Part shown: piece by piece, positions 18,868 through 28,132 of the stretch
How the letters are laid out: each line of letters begins with the position of its first letter
Numbering within the stretch: the stretch's first letter is position 1
DNA from: an uncultured Clostridia bacterium
GTDB taxonomy: Bacteria > Bacillota > Clostridia > Christensenellales > Borkfalkiaceae
Direction of reading: 5' to 3'
DNA length: 64,000 bases
Assembly (NCBI GenBank): GCA_944367565.1
Contig: CALVWR010000001.1
Span: 1 to 64,000, forward strand
Notes under the pieces: generated by a model
The model's database searches: none
What the model saw: only the letters and a program-made list of their open reading frames with translations
Told to the model about the DNA's origin: nothing
Translations under genes and position numbers: made by a program

Positions 18868-19538
18868 TTGCCTTCTTCCAAAAGATCGGGACGCCGCTCC
18901 TTCGTCAGCTTGATCGCCTGCTCCTTTCTCCACGCGTCCACTCTGGCGTGATCGCCGCTTACCAGGACCTCCGGAACCGAAAGCCCCTTGAATACCTGCG
19001 GACGGGTATACTGCGGATACTCCAGAAGCCCGCCCGTGAAACTTTCGTCCGTAAGCGATCCCTCGCTCAGAACGCCGCCCTGAAAACGCGCCAGACAGTC
19101 CGCGATGACCATGGCGGGCAATTCGCCGCCCGTCAGAACAAAATCACCGAGTGAAATCTCTTCGTCGATATACAGATCGATCACCCGCTGATCGATTCCT
19201 TCGTAATGTCCGCAAACCAGCACGATATGCCCGTAACTTTCCAGCCTGGGCAATACCTTCTGCGTAAACCTTTCCCCTTTCGGAGAAAGATAAATCCGCC
19301 GCGCCCGATGTTCCGCGTCCACCGCCTCGATCGCGCTTGCAAGCGGCTGCGGCATCATCACCATGCCCGCGCCGCCCCCAAACGGATAATCGTCGCACTT
19401 TTTATGCTTATCAATAGAAAAATCCCGTATGTTTACGAGATTTATTTCTATCTTGTTCTCCTTGACCGCACGACCGATGATGCTTTCCCGTAACGGCACA
19501 AACATTTCCGGAAATAACGTCAGAATATCAATCTTCAT
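18864..19538 (-). CDS. trmD: tRNA (guanine-N1-)-methyltransferase TrmD
   Basis: A 224-residue SPOUT methyltransferase forming m1G37, which prevents +1 frameshifting. DDYPFGGGAGMVM, LSPKGERFTQ, CGHYEGIDQRV and the trefoil-knot SLGDFVLTGGELPA are seen. The ATG at 19538 starts MKIDILTLFPEMF; ten further upstream codons overlap rimM and are not family-like. Overlaps rimM by 11 nt. Confidence 0.97.
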   Translation of the reverse strand: MKIDILTLFPEMFVPLRESIIGRAVKENKIEINLVNIRDFSIDKHKKCDDYPFGGGAGMVMMPQPLASAIEAVDAEHRARRIYLSPKGERFTQKVLPRLESYGHIVLVCGHYEGIDQRVIDLYIDEEISLGDFVLTGGELPAMVIADCLARFQGGVLSEGSLTDESFTGGLLEYPQYTRPQVFKGLSVPEVLVSGDHARVDAWRKEQAIKLTKERRPDLLEEGK

Positions 19539-20037
19539 CAAACGCCACCTCCCGGAACCGTTTTTCAAAGAGCACTACCGTGCGCCCGTCTACATCGATT
19601 TCCTTCACGACGTCTTTCAACAGCGGAAAAACAGTGTGACCTGTCGCCGTTTTCAGTGTGTATATGTCCGCATACGGTTTGCTCTGGATGTCCTCTACGA
19701 TCCCCAACGTCTTTCCCGTTTCCGTGACCGCCGTACACCCCAATACGTCCGCTATGAAATACCGCCCTTCTTCCAACGGCACCGCGTCTTCCCTGTCGAT
19801 TTCCAGAAATTTGCCGCGATACCGCTCGGCGGCGGTTCTGTCCGCAATCCCGCTCAGATATACATACACCGCATCCGCCGTCACCGTCGCCTTGTTCACC
19901 TTGTACGCCGTGCCGTCGATGTACACCTTCTTCAATGCAAGAAAACGCTTCGCGTCGTCTACATACGCCCTGACTTTCAGCGCCCCCGCGATTCCCTGCG
20001 GTTTCAGCACCTCTCCCACCGTCAGTCTCGCCTTCAT
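19528..20037 (-). CDS. rimM: 16S rRNA-processing protein RimM
   Basis: A 169-residue 30S-maturation factor that binds S19 and the 30S head. N-terminal half has VGEVLKPQGIAGALKV; the C-terminal PRC-barrel part contains YFIADVLGCTAV and the IPLLKDVVKEIDV-like VFPLLKDVVKEIDVDG. It sits directly against khpA, in the typical rpsP-khpA-rimM-trmD order. Confidence 0.95.
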   Translation of the reverse strand: MKARLTVGEVLKPQGIAGALKVRAYVDDAKRFLALKKVYIDGTAYKVNKATVTADAVYVYLSGIADRTAAERYRGKFLEIDREDAVPLEEGRYFIADVLGCTAVTETGKTLGIVEDIQSKPYADIYTLKTATGHTVFPLLKDVVKEIDVDGRTVVLFEKRFREVAFDED

Positions 20038-20280
20038 TTACGCGTCTTGCCTTTCCTTGATTTCGATATTGTACTTCTTGTTGTCCTTGATCCCCATCGC
20101 CTTGACCAGAGTACGCATCGCCTTGGCGATCTTCCCTTGCCGGCCGATCACTTTACCCATATCCGCTTCCGATAATGTTACGATCACATTCTCGCCGTTC
20201 TCCGTCTCTTCCACTTCATACGTAATTTCATCGGGCTTTTCGGCAAACTGGTTCACGATATATTTCACTAATTCCAGCAT
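20038..20280 (-). CDS. khpA: KH-domain RNA-binding protein KhpA (YlqC)
   Basis: An 80-residue single type II KH domain with the RNA-binding loop VIGRQGKIAKAMR. KhpA pairs with KhpB/Jag in several Bacillota and influences division and sRNA biology; no khpB is here. The ATG, 8 nt from AAGGGG, is preferred over a GTG three codons earlier. It follows rpsP by 18 nt. Confidence 0.93.
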   Translation of the reverse strand: MLELVKYIVNQFAEKPDEITYEVEETENGENVIVTLSEADMGKVIGRQGKIAKAMRTLVKAMGIKDNKKYNIEIKERQDA

Positions 20281-20298
20281 TCGTTTCACCCCTTAAAC

Positions 20299-20592
20299 TT
20301 ATTTCTTCTTTCTCGTCTTCGTCCTGGGCGCGGAAAGTTTTGTCGGTTTTTCGATGATCCCTTCGTGAATCAGCAGGGACTTCACCGTCTCGGTGGGCTG
20401 TACGCCCTTGGAAAGCCAATCCTTCGCCTTCTCTGCGTCGATCACGATCTCCGCCGGCTGCGTCGTGGGATTGTAGTGCCCCACCTTGTCGATGTAAGCG
20501 CCGTCTCTCGCATTTCTGCTGTCCGTAACCACCACGCGGTAGAACGGGCTCTTCTTGTCGCCCATTCTCGTCAATCTCATTTTTACTGCCAT
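20299..20592 (-). CDS. rpsP: ribosomal protein bS16
   Basis: A 97-residue 30S protein; [22 protein letters not shown] begins exactly as the family does (here quoted in part: [17 protein letters not shown]), and GHYNP follows. The basic tail after residue 80 is a common extension. It is 38 nt downstream of ffh with its own good SD. Confidence 0.97.
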   Translation of the reverse strand: MAVKMRLTRMGDKKSPFYRVVVTDSRNARDGAYIDKVGHYNPTTQPAEIVIDAEKAKDWLSKGVQPTETVKSLLIHEGIIEKPTKLSAPRTKTRKKK

Positions 20593-20630
20593 TTTTTCTT
20601 TCTCCTTTTTTGAGTTTTTCTTGCTTTATT

Positions 20631-21941
20631 TCAGAACCGGAACATCTTGTTGTTCCGCATCCTCTTCATCATCTGCTTTGTCTGTTCAAACTGTTTGAGC
20701 AGACGGTTGATATCCTGCAACGTCGTACCCGATCCTTTCGCAATCCTGTTCTTCCGCGAAAAATTGATGACGTTCGGATCCCGACGTTCTTTCGGCGTCA
20801 TCGAACGGATGATCGCTTTGATCTTCTCGATCTGTTTCTCGTCGATATCCGCCTCGCTGATCTTCATCTTCCCCGCGCCCGGCATCATCGACAGCACGTC
20901 CTTGATCCCGCCCATCTTCTTCATCGCGTCGAACTGCACGAGATAATCTTCCAGCGTGAACGCGTTTTCGCGCATCTTCTTTTCGAGCTTTTTCGCCTCT
21001 TCCTCGCTGATCGCCGATTCCGCTTTCTCGATGAGCGTCAGCACGTCCCCCATGCCGAGGATGCGACTCGCCATCCGATCGGGATAAAACGGCTCGATAT
21101 CCCCGAGTTTTTCTCCCGTTCCGCAGAATTTCACCGGTTTGCCCGTCACCGCCTTGATGGAAAGCGTTGCGCCGCCGCGGGTATCCCCGTCGAGTTTCGT
21201 CAGAATCAGCCCCGTCACTTCCAGGCGCTTGTTGAACGTATCCGCAACATCCACCGCGATCTGCCCCGTCATCGCGTCGACGGTCAGCAGAATCTCCGTC
21301 GGTTTTACTTCCGCTTTGATCTCCTCCAGCTCGCGCATAAGCTCTTCGTCGATCTGCAACCGCCCCGCCGTGTCGATGATCACGGTATCGAATCCGTATT
21401 TTTCGGCGTGTTTCACGCCCTCTTTGGCGATTTTTACGGGGTTGCCCTGTCCTTTTTCAAAGACTTCCGCGCCGACCTTATCTCCGACTACTTTCAACTG
21501 CGTGATCGCCGCCGGGCGATATACGTCGCAAGCGACGAGCAAAGGTTTTTTACCCTGTTTTTTCAGATACATCGCCAGCTTGCCGCAAAACGTCGTTTTG
21601 CCCGCGCCCTGCAGACCGCACATCATGATGATTGTCGGCGGCTTCGGCGCCACTTCCAGCTTGGAATTGGTACTGCCCATCAGCGCAATGAGCTCTTCGT
21701 TGACGATCTTGATGACCTGCTGCGTGGGATTCAGGCTCTTCAGGATCTCCTGTCCCACCGCCTTTTCGCTGACCGTATTGATAAATTCCTTGGCGACTTT
21801 CAGGTTGACGTCCGCTTCCAGAAGCGCCACGCGCACTTCCCGCATCGCCGTCTTGATCTCCAGTTCCGTCAGCCTGCCGCGCTTGGTCAGCTTGGAAAAA
21901 ATATGATTGAGTTTTTCGCTTAAACTTGCAAACTGCGCCAT
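20631..21941 (-). CDS. ffh: signal recognition particle protein Ffh
   Basis: A 436-residue SRP GTPase. N domain (1-85), G domain with G1 GLQGAGKTTF, DTAGRLQID and TKLDGDTRGG, then a Met-rich M domain (about 310-436) ending MMKRMRNNKMF, which binds 4.5S RNA and signal sequences. Together with FtsY upstream it completes the SRP pathway. Three nt after ylxM. Confidence 0.97.
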   Translation of the reverse strand: MAQFASLSEKLNHIFSKLTKRGRLTELEIKTAMREVRVALLEADVNLKVAKEFINTVSEKAVGQEILKSLNPTQQVIKIVNEELIALMGSTNSKLEVAPKPPTIIMMCGLQGAGKTTFCGKLAMYLKKQGKKPLLVACDVYRPAAITQLKVVGDKVGAEVFEKGQGNPVKIAKEGVKHAEKYGFDTVIIDTAGRLQIDEELMRELEEIKAEVKPTEILLTVDAMTGQIAVDVADTFNKRLEVTGLILTKLDGDTRGGATLSIKAVTGKPVKFCGTGEKLGDIEPFYPDRMASRILGMGDVLTLIEKAESAISEEEAKKLEKKMRENAFTLEDYLVQFDAMKKMGGIKDVLSMMPGAGKMKISEADIDEKQIEKIKAIIRSMTPKERRDPNVINFSRKNRIAKGSGTTLQDINRLLKQFEQTKQMMKRMRNNKMFRF

Positions 21942-21944
21942 ATA

Positions 21945-22250
21945 TCAATCCTTTAAAAGTTGCGAAAATTCTTCATAAAGCGAAGCATTTTCCTCTTTCA
22001 GCTTTTCGCCGAACGCGCTGAGCCGCGCATACTTTTCCGCCGCGTGCAGAGCACTCTCCAATTCAAGCAACTGCGCACGCGCCTTTTTTAACCCGTCGTT
22101 GACGCTCTGGCGCGTGCTCCCGCCGTTTTCCGCAATCTCCCCCAACGAAAGATCGAGAATGTAATATTCGTATACCAGCTGCCTTCTGTGCGGATTCAGC
22201 AGATTCTTATACTGCTCGTACAGTTCCGCAAAATACAGATCCTTCGCCAT
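21945..22250 (-). CDS. ylxM: YlxM-family helix-turn-helix protein
   Basis: A 101-residue helical protein with a sigma-70 region 4-like HTH (LSLGEIAENGGSTRQSVNDGLKKA, here shortened to GEIAENGGSTRQSVNDGL). YlxM proteins are placed before ffh and modulate SRP in streptococci (established for YlxM). The start is the ATG after GGAAGGGGAG; two further upstream ATGs lie within the leader hairpin region. It heads the ffh operon behind the strong promoter at 22312-22340. Confidence 0.88.
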   Translation of the reverse strand: MAKDLYFAELYEQYKNLLNPHRRQLVYEYYILDLSLGEIAENGGSTRQSVNDGLKKARAQLLELESALHAAEKYARLSAFGEKLKEENASLYEEFSQLLKD

Positions 22251-22276
22251 CGGCTCCCCTTCCGCCATCAAAATGC

Positions 22277-22310
22277 GCAAGGTGTAAAGCATTTTTGCCT
22301 TACACCTTGC
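22277..22310 (-). promoter_or_regulatory. 14-bp hairpin in the ylxM-ffh leader
   Basis: Arms GCAAGGTGTAA and TTACACCTTGC extend inward by GGC/GCT pairs (one G-U) to 14 bp with a short A-rich loop. It lies right after the -10 box, so it would be the 5' end of the mRNA, ending 26 bases before the ylxM ATG. Either an mRNA stabiliser or an operator. Confidence 0.65.
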
Positions 22311-22311
22311 A

Positions 22312-22340
22312 AGTTTACACTATTTTTCATTTGCTGTCAA
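22312..22340 (-). promoter_or_regulatory. sigma-A promoter of the ylxM-ffh-rpsP operon
   Basis: TTGACA, 17-bp spacer, TAAACT on the minus strand. A strong match placed between the membrane-protein gene and ylxM. Confidence 0.85.
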
Positions 22341-22380
22341 GCGTTTTTGCGCTTTGAATGCCGTATTTTTCCGCAAAAAA

Positions 22381-22893
22381 TTATTTTTCGCCGTTCTGAC
22401 CGGACTCGCGCAAGAGTTTTTCCCTGAGCAATTCTTCGCGCCGATCCCGCTTGATCTTCTCGATGGTTTTCTCCGCGTATTCGAGATTCGCTACAAAGCG
22501 GAACACGCCGGGGCCTCCTTTATAATCGACGATCAGTTTTCCCGAAGGGCGCGCATAGATCCGCCAATCTGCGCCGGTGTGATGGTTTCTCCGCACTTCT
22601 CCGACTTCCTCCGGCGGCAAAATAACCGTCTGTTTTTTTGTCGGATGAAAATAAAATTTTCCTTTTTTATATGCGATCATGATTTTCGGCAATGTGCAGG
22701 CAAGGTAAAGATAGTAAATCATCGCGGCGAAAAACAAAACAAACGCCGCACCGAACATAATTCTGTCGCCCGCTTCCCGAAAAAATATCGCCGCAACGAT
22801 ACAAAGCGGCAGCATAGCTGCCGACAGGACGACTCCGCCGATCACCCAATGCGAACGCGTTGCGACGACTTGTGTGTTTTCGCTCTTTTCCAT
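22381..22893 (-). CDS. small membrane protein with cytoplasmic PH-like tail, unknown function
   Basis: A 170-residue protein with two membrane segments (about 17-40 and 46-66) and a soluble C-terminal half rich in beta and then charged helix (ends in RREELLREKLLRESG). The look resembles bacterial PH-domain/YcxB-like proteins, but I do not recognise it firmly. The ATG after GGGAG is chosen over an upstream ATG overlapping ftsY. It is last in the asnS-ftsY operon. Confidence 0.7.
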   Translation of the reverse strand: MEKSENTQVVATRSHWVIGGVVLSAAMLPLCIVAAIFFREAGDRIMFGAAFVLFFAAMIYYLYLACTLPKIMIAYKKGKFYFHPTKKQTVILPPEEVGEVRRNHHTGADWRIYARPSGKLIVDYKGGPGVFRFVANLEYAEKTIEKIKRDRREELLREKLLRESGQNGEK

Positions 22894-22912
22894 CTTTGCT
22901 CCCGAAGCGGCG

Positions 22913-23812
22913 TCATTCAAAGAGACCGTCTACGAATTCTTCGGCATCGAAAACTTCGATGTCGTCGATCTTTTCGCCCGTGCCGACATAGCACACCGGC
23001 ACTTCCAGCTCTCCGCAAAGGGAAACGACGAATCCGCCCTTCGCCGTGCCGTCGAGTTTCGTTAAAATGATGCCGTCAAGTCCGATGTCGTCCTTGAATG
23101 CGGCGACCTGATTGTAGGCGTTTTGCCCCGTGGAAGCGTCCAGCACGATGAGTTTATAGAAATTCGCCTCGGGAAATTCGCGGCTGACCACGCGGTCCAT
23201 CTTTTTGAGTTCTTCCATCAGATTGGCTTTTACGTGCAACCGTCCCGCGGTGTCGATGATGAGAATATCCGTATCCTTCGCCTTGACGGAACTGACCGCG
23301 TCATACACGACGGCGGACGGATCCGCGCCTTCCGCGTGTTTCACCACTCTTACGCCCGCGCGCTCGCCCCACACCGAAAGCTGTTCGCTCGCCGCCGCGC
23401 GGAAGGTATCCGCCGCGGCGATGGTCACGGTAAAATCGTCGTCGATAAATAATTTTGCCAGCTTGCCGATGCTCGTCGTCTTTCCCACGCCGTTCACGCC
23501 CACGATCATCAAAACGGCAGGCGTTTCGATCTCCAGCGGCTCGGCGACGGTCAGCTTCTCATAAAGCGCTTCTTTTAATAGCGAAATCACATACTCCTTG
23601 TCGCGGCAGCGCTCCCCGATGGCGCGCTCTTTGATCTCTTCCACAATCTCTTCCGCCGTCCGCACGCTGACATCGGAAGAGATGAGAATTTCTTCAAGTT
23701 CTTCGTAAAAGGCATCGCCTAATTTATTTTTACCGAAAAGATCGTTCAGCTTCGCCGCAAGCGAATTCTTCGTTTTTTTCAGCGCGTTCTTTAACTTGGA
23801 AAAAAGTCCCAT
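22913..23812 (-). CDS. ftsY: SRP receptor FtsY
   Basis: A 299-residue SRP receptor GTPase. Short amphipathic N-terminus (MGLFSKLKNALKKTK), NG domain with GVNGVGKTTS, DTFRAAASEQL, DTAGRLHVKANLMEEL and TKLDGTAKGG. No long acidic A domain, as usual in Bacillota. One nt after smc. Confidence 0.97.
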   Translation of the reverse strand: MGLFSKLKNALKKTKNSLAAKLNDLFGKNKLGDAFYEELEEILISSDVSVRTAEEIVEEIKERAIGERCRDKEYVISLLKEALYEKLTVAEPLEIETPAVLMIVGVNGVGKTTSIGKLAKLFIDDDFTVTIAAADTFRAAASEQLSVWGERAGVRVVKHAEGADPSAVVYDAVSSVKAKDTDILIIDTAGRLHVKANLMEELKKMDRVVSREFPEANFYKLIVLDASTGQNAYNQVAAFKDDIGLDGIILTKLDGTAKGGFVVSLCGELEVPVCYVGTGEKIDDIEVFDAEEFVDGLFE

Positions 23813-23813
23813 A

Positions 23814-26800
23814 TCACATCGCCTCCACGTCTTCGATATCGCTCAGTTTCACCGATACCATCTTGGAAACGCCCTTTTCCTGCATGGTCACGCCGAACAG
23901 CGCGTCGGCAAGCTCCATGGTCGGCTTTCTGTGCGTGATGACGATAAACTGCGTGTCGTCGGAAAACTTTTTCAGATACCGTGCAAAACGGTCGACGTTT
24001 GCCTCGTCCAGCGCCGCTTCGATTTCGTCCAGAACGCAGAACGGCATGGGTCTTAGCCGAAGAATGGAAAACAGAATGGCGATCGCCGTAAGCGCCTGCT
24101 CTCCCCCCGAAAGAAGAGAAAGTTTCTGCAGCTTCTTTCCCGGCGGCTCCGCGATGATGTTCACCCCCGCGTCGAGAGGATCTTCCACGCCTTCGTAATC
24201 GAGTTCCAGCATCGCTCTTCCGCCGCCGAACAGTTCCTTGAAGATGCGCATGAAGTTTTCGTTGATCTTCGTGAACCCTTCGTTGAACTGCGACAGCATC
24301 TCTTTCTTCAGCGTGTCGATGGCCTTCACGATATCCGCTTCCGCCTTGGAAAGATCTTCCCGCTGTACGTTCATCTCGTCGTAACGTTCCTTCAGCTGTG
24401 CGAAATCGTCGATGGCGTTGGGATTGACCGCGCCGAGAGAATTGATCTTCCTCTTTAAACGGACAATCTCCTGTTCCCCTTCATGCGCGTTGTACCCTTC
24501 TTCCCTGTATTTCAGCGAAGATTCATACGTTTCGCCGTATTCTTCCGCAATGCGCTGCCCGTAATATTCGATATCGGTGTCGATCTTCGTCAGCGCAAGT
24601 TCCTGGGCGTGCCGTTTATCCGCCAGCACGGAAAGTGCTTCAAGAAGTTGCGCTTTTTTCTCGTCTACTTCCGTCTGCTTTGCGCGCAGCGTATCCTTGC
24701 TTTGCTCCACTTCCGCGATCTTCCGGCGCAGCGATCCGACATACTCCTGTTCTTCCGCGGAAAGCGCCACTCTTTCCGCCTCCCGCTTGAGCTGCGCGAT
24801 GATCTCTTCTTTTGCGGAAATATCTTCCGAAGCCTTCTCGTTTTCCTTCTTCGCCGCGGCAATTTCCCCGTTCAGACGCGTAATTTCGTTTTCCGCACGC
24901 TCGATCCCCGCGCGGTAATCCGCCAGTTCCAGTTGTAACTGCGTGCTCGCTTCGTTCTTTTCTCCGATGGTACGGCGCAGCGTTTCGTACTCTTCGCGAC
25001 GCTTTGCCGCTTCCTCTCCGGCGGACGATTTTTCCGCCTGCAGCTTCTCCCCGCCGCTCTGTACTTCCTCGTACGCCTTTTCAATTCCCGCAAGCGACGC
25101 TTTGATCCGATCCAGCCGTCCTGCCGTATCCTCGTAATTTTTATTGTTTTCCATCAGCGCCGATTCCACGCCGGAAAACTTTTCGCGAAGCAGCATCAGC
25201 TCCTGCCGACGCGCCTGATACATATCGTTCAGATAAGTCAGCTCTTCCGTGGCGTCATCCCGCTCCTTCTCGTAAAGCGCTTTCTTTTCCTTGAGCGCGT
25301 CCATTTCCCTGCGCTTTGCGGCGATCTTTTCGCGGATCTCGTCCACCTGTCTGTCCCCGGCGAGGAGATTCGGCATATCCTGCCGCCGAGAACCGCCCGT
25401 CATCGACCCCTGCGGGCTGAATACGTCGCCTTCCAGCGTTACGATCTTGAACGCAAAGCGGAACTTGTTGGCGATTTTCGTCGCGTTGTCGATCCGGTCG
25501 ACGATCAGCGTATTCCCGAGCAGATTGGAAACGACGTTCTCAAAATAAGCGTCGTATTTCACCAGCTTATTCGCAACCCCGAGCGCACCCGGTTCGCGGA
25601 GCGCGCGGGAAATGCTTTCGTGTTCCGTCCTCGGCTTTACCGACGTCACGGGCAAAAACGTGACTCTGCCGCCGCGGATGCGCTTTAAATATTCGATCAG
25701 ATACTTCGCGTCTTCCGTATCGGCGGTCACGATATTCTGCGCCGCGGCGCCCAGCGCCGTTTCCATTGCGACGTCGTATTTCGGATCGGTTTTGATGACC
25801 GATGCCACCACACCCTTGATCCTCGATCCGACGGCGCGATCCTGTTTCGCATCGAGCATCAGCCGCTTTACGGCGGGCGCGTACCCCTCATACGACTCCC
25901 TCATGCCGACGATGAAGTTTTCCTTCGCCGTAAGCATCGTCAGGTTGGAATTCAGATTGAAGATGGCATTATCCACCTCTGCCGTTTTTTCGTTATAATC
26001 GTGTACGGAATCTTCCTTTTCCGCAATTTTTCCCTTCAGTTCATAGATGCTCTTATCGAGCTCGGCGATATCCGCGTCGAGTTTTTCCTTCCCCGAAAAC
26101 AGCTCCTCTCTCTTATATTCCAGCGCCGAAAGCGAGGCGGTGACTTCCTCCTTCGTATCGTTGAGCGCGCTCTTCTGCGCCGCAAGCGAACCGGCATTCC
26201 GATTCAGATCGGAAAGGGATTCCATCGATTCGATCACGCGGCGTTGGTTTTCTTCCGCACGGTTTTCTCCCTCGGAAAGTTTCGCGCTCAGCGTCAGGAT
26301 TTCCGCCATCAGCGCTTCCCTCTGTTTTTCCGTTCGGAAAATCTCTTTCCTGAGATTTTCCGCGCGTTTTTTCATTTCCCCGATCAACGCTTCGTTGTCC
26401 CGGCATACGGCGTTCCGCTTTTCCGTTTCTTCTTCCGCGCGCCCGATCTCCGAACGGAAAAACGAGATGCGCAGATTGTACTGTTTCGCCGCGCCCTCGC
26501 TCTTTTCGATACTCAGACTCTTTTCCAAAAGCTCGTCGTTCAGCCTTCTCAAACGCGCGTCCGCCGATTCGATCTCCTTCAGAATCCGATCGTATTCCGC
26601 CTGCGTTTCGGCAGATTCCCGCTCGCGGAGCGCGCTCTCGTCGTTGATTCCGTCTATCTTGACGTTGATCTTTGCTTTTTCCGCCGCCACGTTTTCAAAT
26701 TTGGAAATAAACGTATTGATCTCATGACGTTTCAGCTCTTCCGAAAGGTCCCTGAACTGACGGGCTTTTTCCGCCTGCCGCTCCAAAGGCCCCAGCTGAT

Positions 26801-27398
26801 TTTCCAATTCCGACATGATGTCGTTGAAACGAAGCAGATTTTCCCGCGTACGCATGAGCTTCCGTTCGGATTCGTTTTTTTCCGTCTTGAATTTCGCAAT
26901 GCCCGTCGCTTCCTCGAAAATGGCGCGGCGATCCTCCGGCTTCGCGGACATGATCTCCTGTACCTTGCCCTGCCCGATGATGGTATAGCCTTCCTTGCCG
27001 ATCCCGCACTCGTGCAATAAATTCACGATGTCGCGCAGGCGTGCGGGTTGTTTGTTGATATAATATTCGCTTTCGCCGCTCCTGAAAAGTTTCCGGGTGA
27101 TGATCACTTCGTTATAATCGAGGCTGAACATCTTGTTCGAATTATCGAAAAAAAGCGAAACTTCACAATAACTCAGCGACTTTCTGTCCTGCGTGCCGCT
27201 GAAAATGACGTCCTGCATACTTCCGCCGCGCAGCGTTTTCGCGGACTGTTCCCCCATCACCCAGCGGATGGCGTCCGCAACGTTGCTCTTGCCGCATCCG
27301 TTCGGTCCGACGATCCCCGTGATCCCCGTTCCGAATTTGATTTCCTGTTTGTCGGCAAACGATTTGAAGCCGAACATTTCGATCTTTTCAAAATTCAC
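23814..27398 (-). CDS. smc: chromosome segregation protein SMC
   Basis: A 1194-residue condensin ATPase. Head with Walker A GPNGCGKSN (about residues 31-39), a first coiled coil, hinge region near residues 505-660 (GVASVIKTDPKYDVAMETALG part), a second coiled coil, and C-terminal signature LLSGGEQALTA with Walker B CVLDEIEAALDEAN. Full length. Works with ScpA/ScpB, not in this window. Overlaps rnc by 4 nt. Confidence 0.98.
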   Translation of the reverse strand: MNFEKIEMFGFKSFADKQEIKFGTGITGIVGPNGCGKSNVADAIRWVMGEQSAKTLRGGSMQDVIFSGTQDRKSLSYCEVSLFFDNSNKMFSLDYNEVIITRKLFRSGESEYYINKQPARLRDIVNLLHECGIGKEGYTIIGQGKVQEIMSAKPEDRRAIFEEATGIAKFKTEKNESERKLMRTRENLLRFNDIMSELENQLGPLERQAEKARQFRDLSEELKRHEINTFISKFENVAAEKAKINVKIDGINDESALRERESAETQAEYDRILKEIESADARLRRLNDELLEKSLSIEKSEGAAKQYNLRISFFRSEIGRAEEETEKRNAVCRDNEALIGEMKKRAENLRKEIFRTEKQREALMAEILTLSAKLSEGENRAEENQRRVIESMESLSDLNRNAGSLAAQKSALNDTKEEVTASLSALEYKREELFSGKEKLDADIAELDKSIYELKGKIAEKEDSVHDYNEKTAEVDNAIFNLNSNLTMLTAKENFIVGMRESYEGYAPAVKRLMLDAKQDRAVGSRIKGVVASVIKTDPKYDVAMETALGAAAQNIVTADTEDAKYLIEYLKRIRGGRVTFLPVTSVKPRTEHESISRALREPGALGVANKLVKYDAYFENVVSNLLGNTLIVDRIDNATKIANKFRFAFKIVTLEGDVFSPQGSMTGGSRRQDMPNLLAGDRQVDEIREKIAAKRREMDALKEKKALYEKERDDATEELTYLNDMYQARRQELMLLREKFSGVESALMENNKNYEDTAGRLDRIKASLAGIEKAYEEVQSGGEKLQAEKSSAGEEAAKRREEYETLRRTIGEKNEASTQLQLELADYRAGIERAENEITRLNGEIAAAKKENEKASEDISAKEEIIAQLKREAERVALSAEEQEYVGSLRRKIAEVEQSKDTLRAKQTEVDEKKAQLLEALSVLADKRHAQELALTKIDTDIEYYGQRIAEEYGETYESSLKYREEGYNAHEGEQEIVRLKRKINSLGAVNPNAIDDFAQLKERYDEMNVQREDLSKAEADIVKAIDTLKKEMLSQFNEGFTKINENFMRIFKELFGGGRAMLELDYEGVEDPLDAGVNIIAEPPGKKLQKLSLLSGGEQALTAIAILFSILRLRPMPFCVLDEIEAALDEANVDRFARYLKKFSDDTQFIVITHRKPTMELADALFGVTMQEKGVSKMVSVKLSDIEDVEAM

Positions 27399-28132
27399 TT
27401 ATTTTTCCCCGCTCTTTTCCGCCTTTTTTGGGTTTTCAGCTTGTCCAAAGCCGCTTTTGCCGCATTCATTTCCGCCTGCTTTTTGCTTCCGCCTTCTCCG
27501 CGGGCGGCTTCCCTGCCGTCCAGCAAAACCGCCGCACGGTACCGCGGTGCGTGCTCCGGACCGCTCTTGTCCAGCAATTTATAGCCGATCTCACCCAGCT
27601 TGTTTTTCTGCACGTATTCCTGATATTCGCTCTTTGCGTCCTTTTCTCCCGCCTGTAACGGCTTTTTCTTTTCTTCTTCCGCCGCAACCTTTCCCGAACG
27701 GACTACGAGCTTTTCCAGCACGAATTTCTTCGCCGGAGCCATTCCGCCGTCCAGATAAATCCCGGCAACGATCGCTTCAAACAAACTCGAATACAGTTTT
27801 TCGTGCGTTCCGCCGCTCCTCGCCAGCCCGTTGCCGAGCAGCATATAGGCATCGAGTCCCAACGAAAAAATCGCCTTTTCAAGCGGCGTTTTCGATACGA
27901 GCGTCGACCGCAGTTCCGTCAGATCCCCTTCATCTCCCTTGCAGTTTGCAAAAAGATATTCCGTCACGATAAAATCCAGGATCGCGTCGCCGAAAAACTC
28001 CAGAACCTCGTTATTTTCCGCATCGCGGTTTTCGTTGGAGTAAGAAGAATGCGTAAAACACTTCCGCAGAAGCATTTTATCCCTGAATCGGTATCCTATC
28101 CTCTCTTCCGCTCCTTCGATGTCAAAAATCAT
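27395..28132 (-). CDS. rnc: ribonuclease III
   Basis: A 245-residue dsRNA endonuclease for rRNA and mRNA processing. The signature NEVLEFFGDAILDFIV holds catalytic Glu/Asp residues; a C-terminal dsRNA-binding domain has GPEHAPRYRAAVLL and GGSKKQAEMNAAKAAL. Overlaps plsX and smc with ATGA junctions. Lysine-rich linker (KVAAEEEKKKPL) is a mild oddity. Confidence 0.97.
   Translation of the reverse strand: MIFDIEGAEERIGYRFRDKMLLRKCFTHSSYSNENRDAENNEVLEFFGDAILDFIVTEYLFANCKGDEGDLTELRSTLVSKTPLEKAIFSLGLDAYMLLGNGLARSGGTHEKLYSSLFEAIVAGIYLDGGMAPAKKFVLEKLVVRSGKVAAEEEKKKPLQAGEKDAKSEYQEYVQKNKLGEIGYKLLDKSGPEHAPRYRAAVLLDGREAARGEGGSKKQAEMNAAKAALDKLKTQKRRKRAGKNK

Noticed and set aside
20610-21923. 437-codon plus-strand frame opposite ffh
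   Set aside because: Basic, repetitive composition; ffh is unambiguous on the minus strand.
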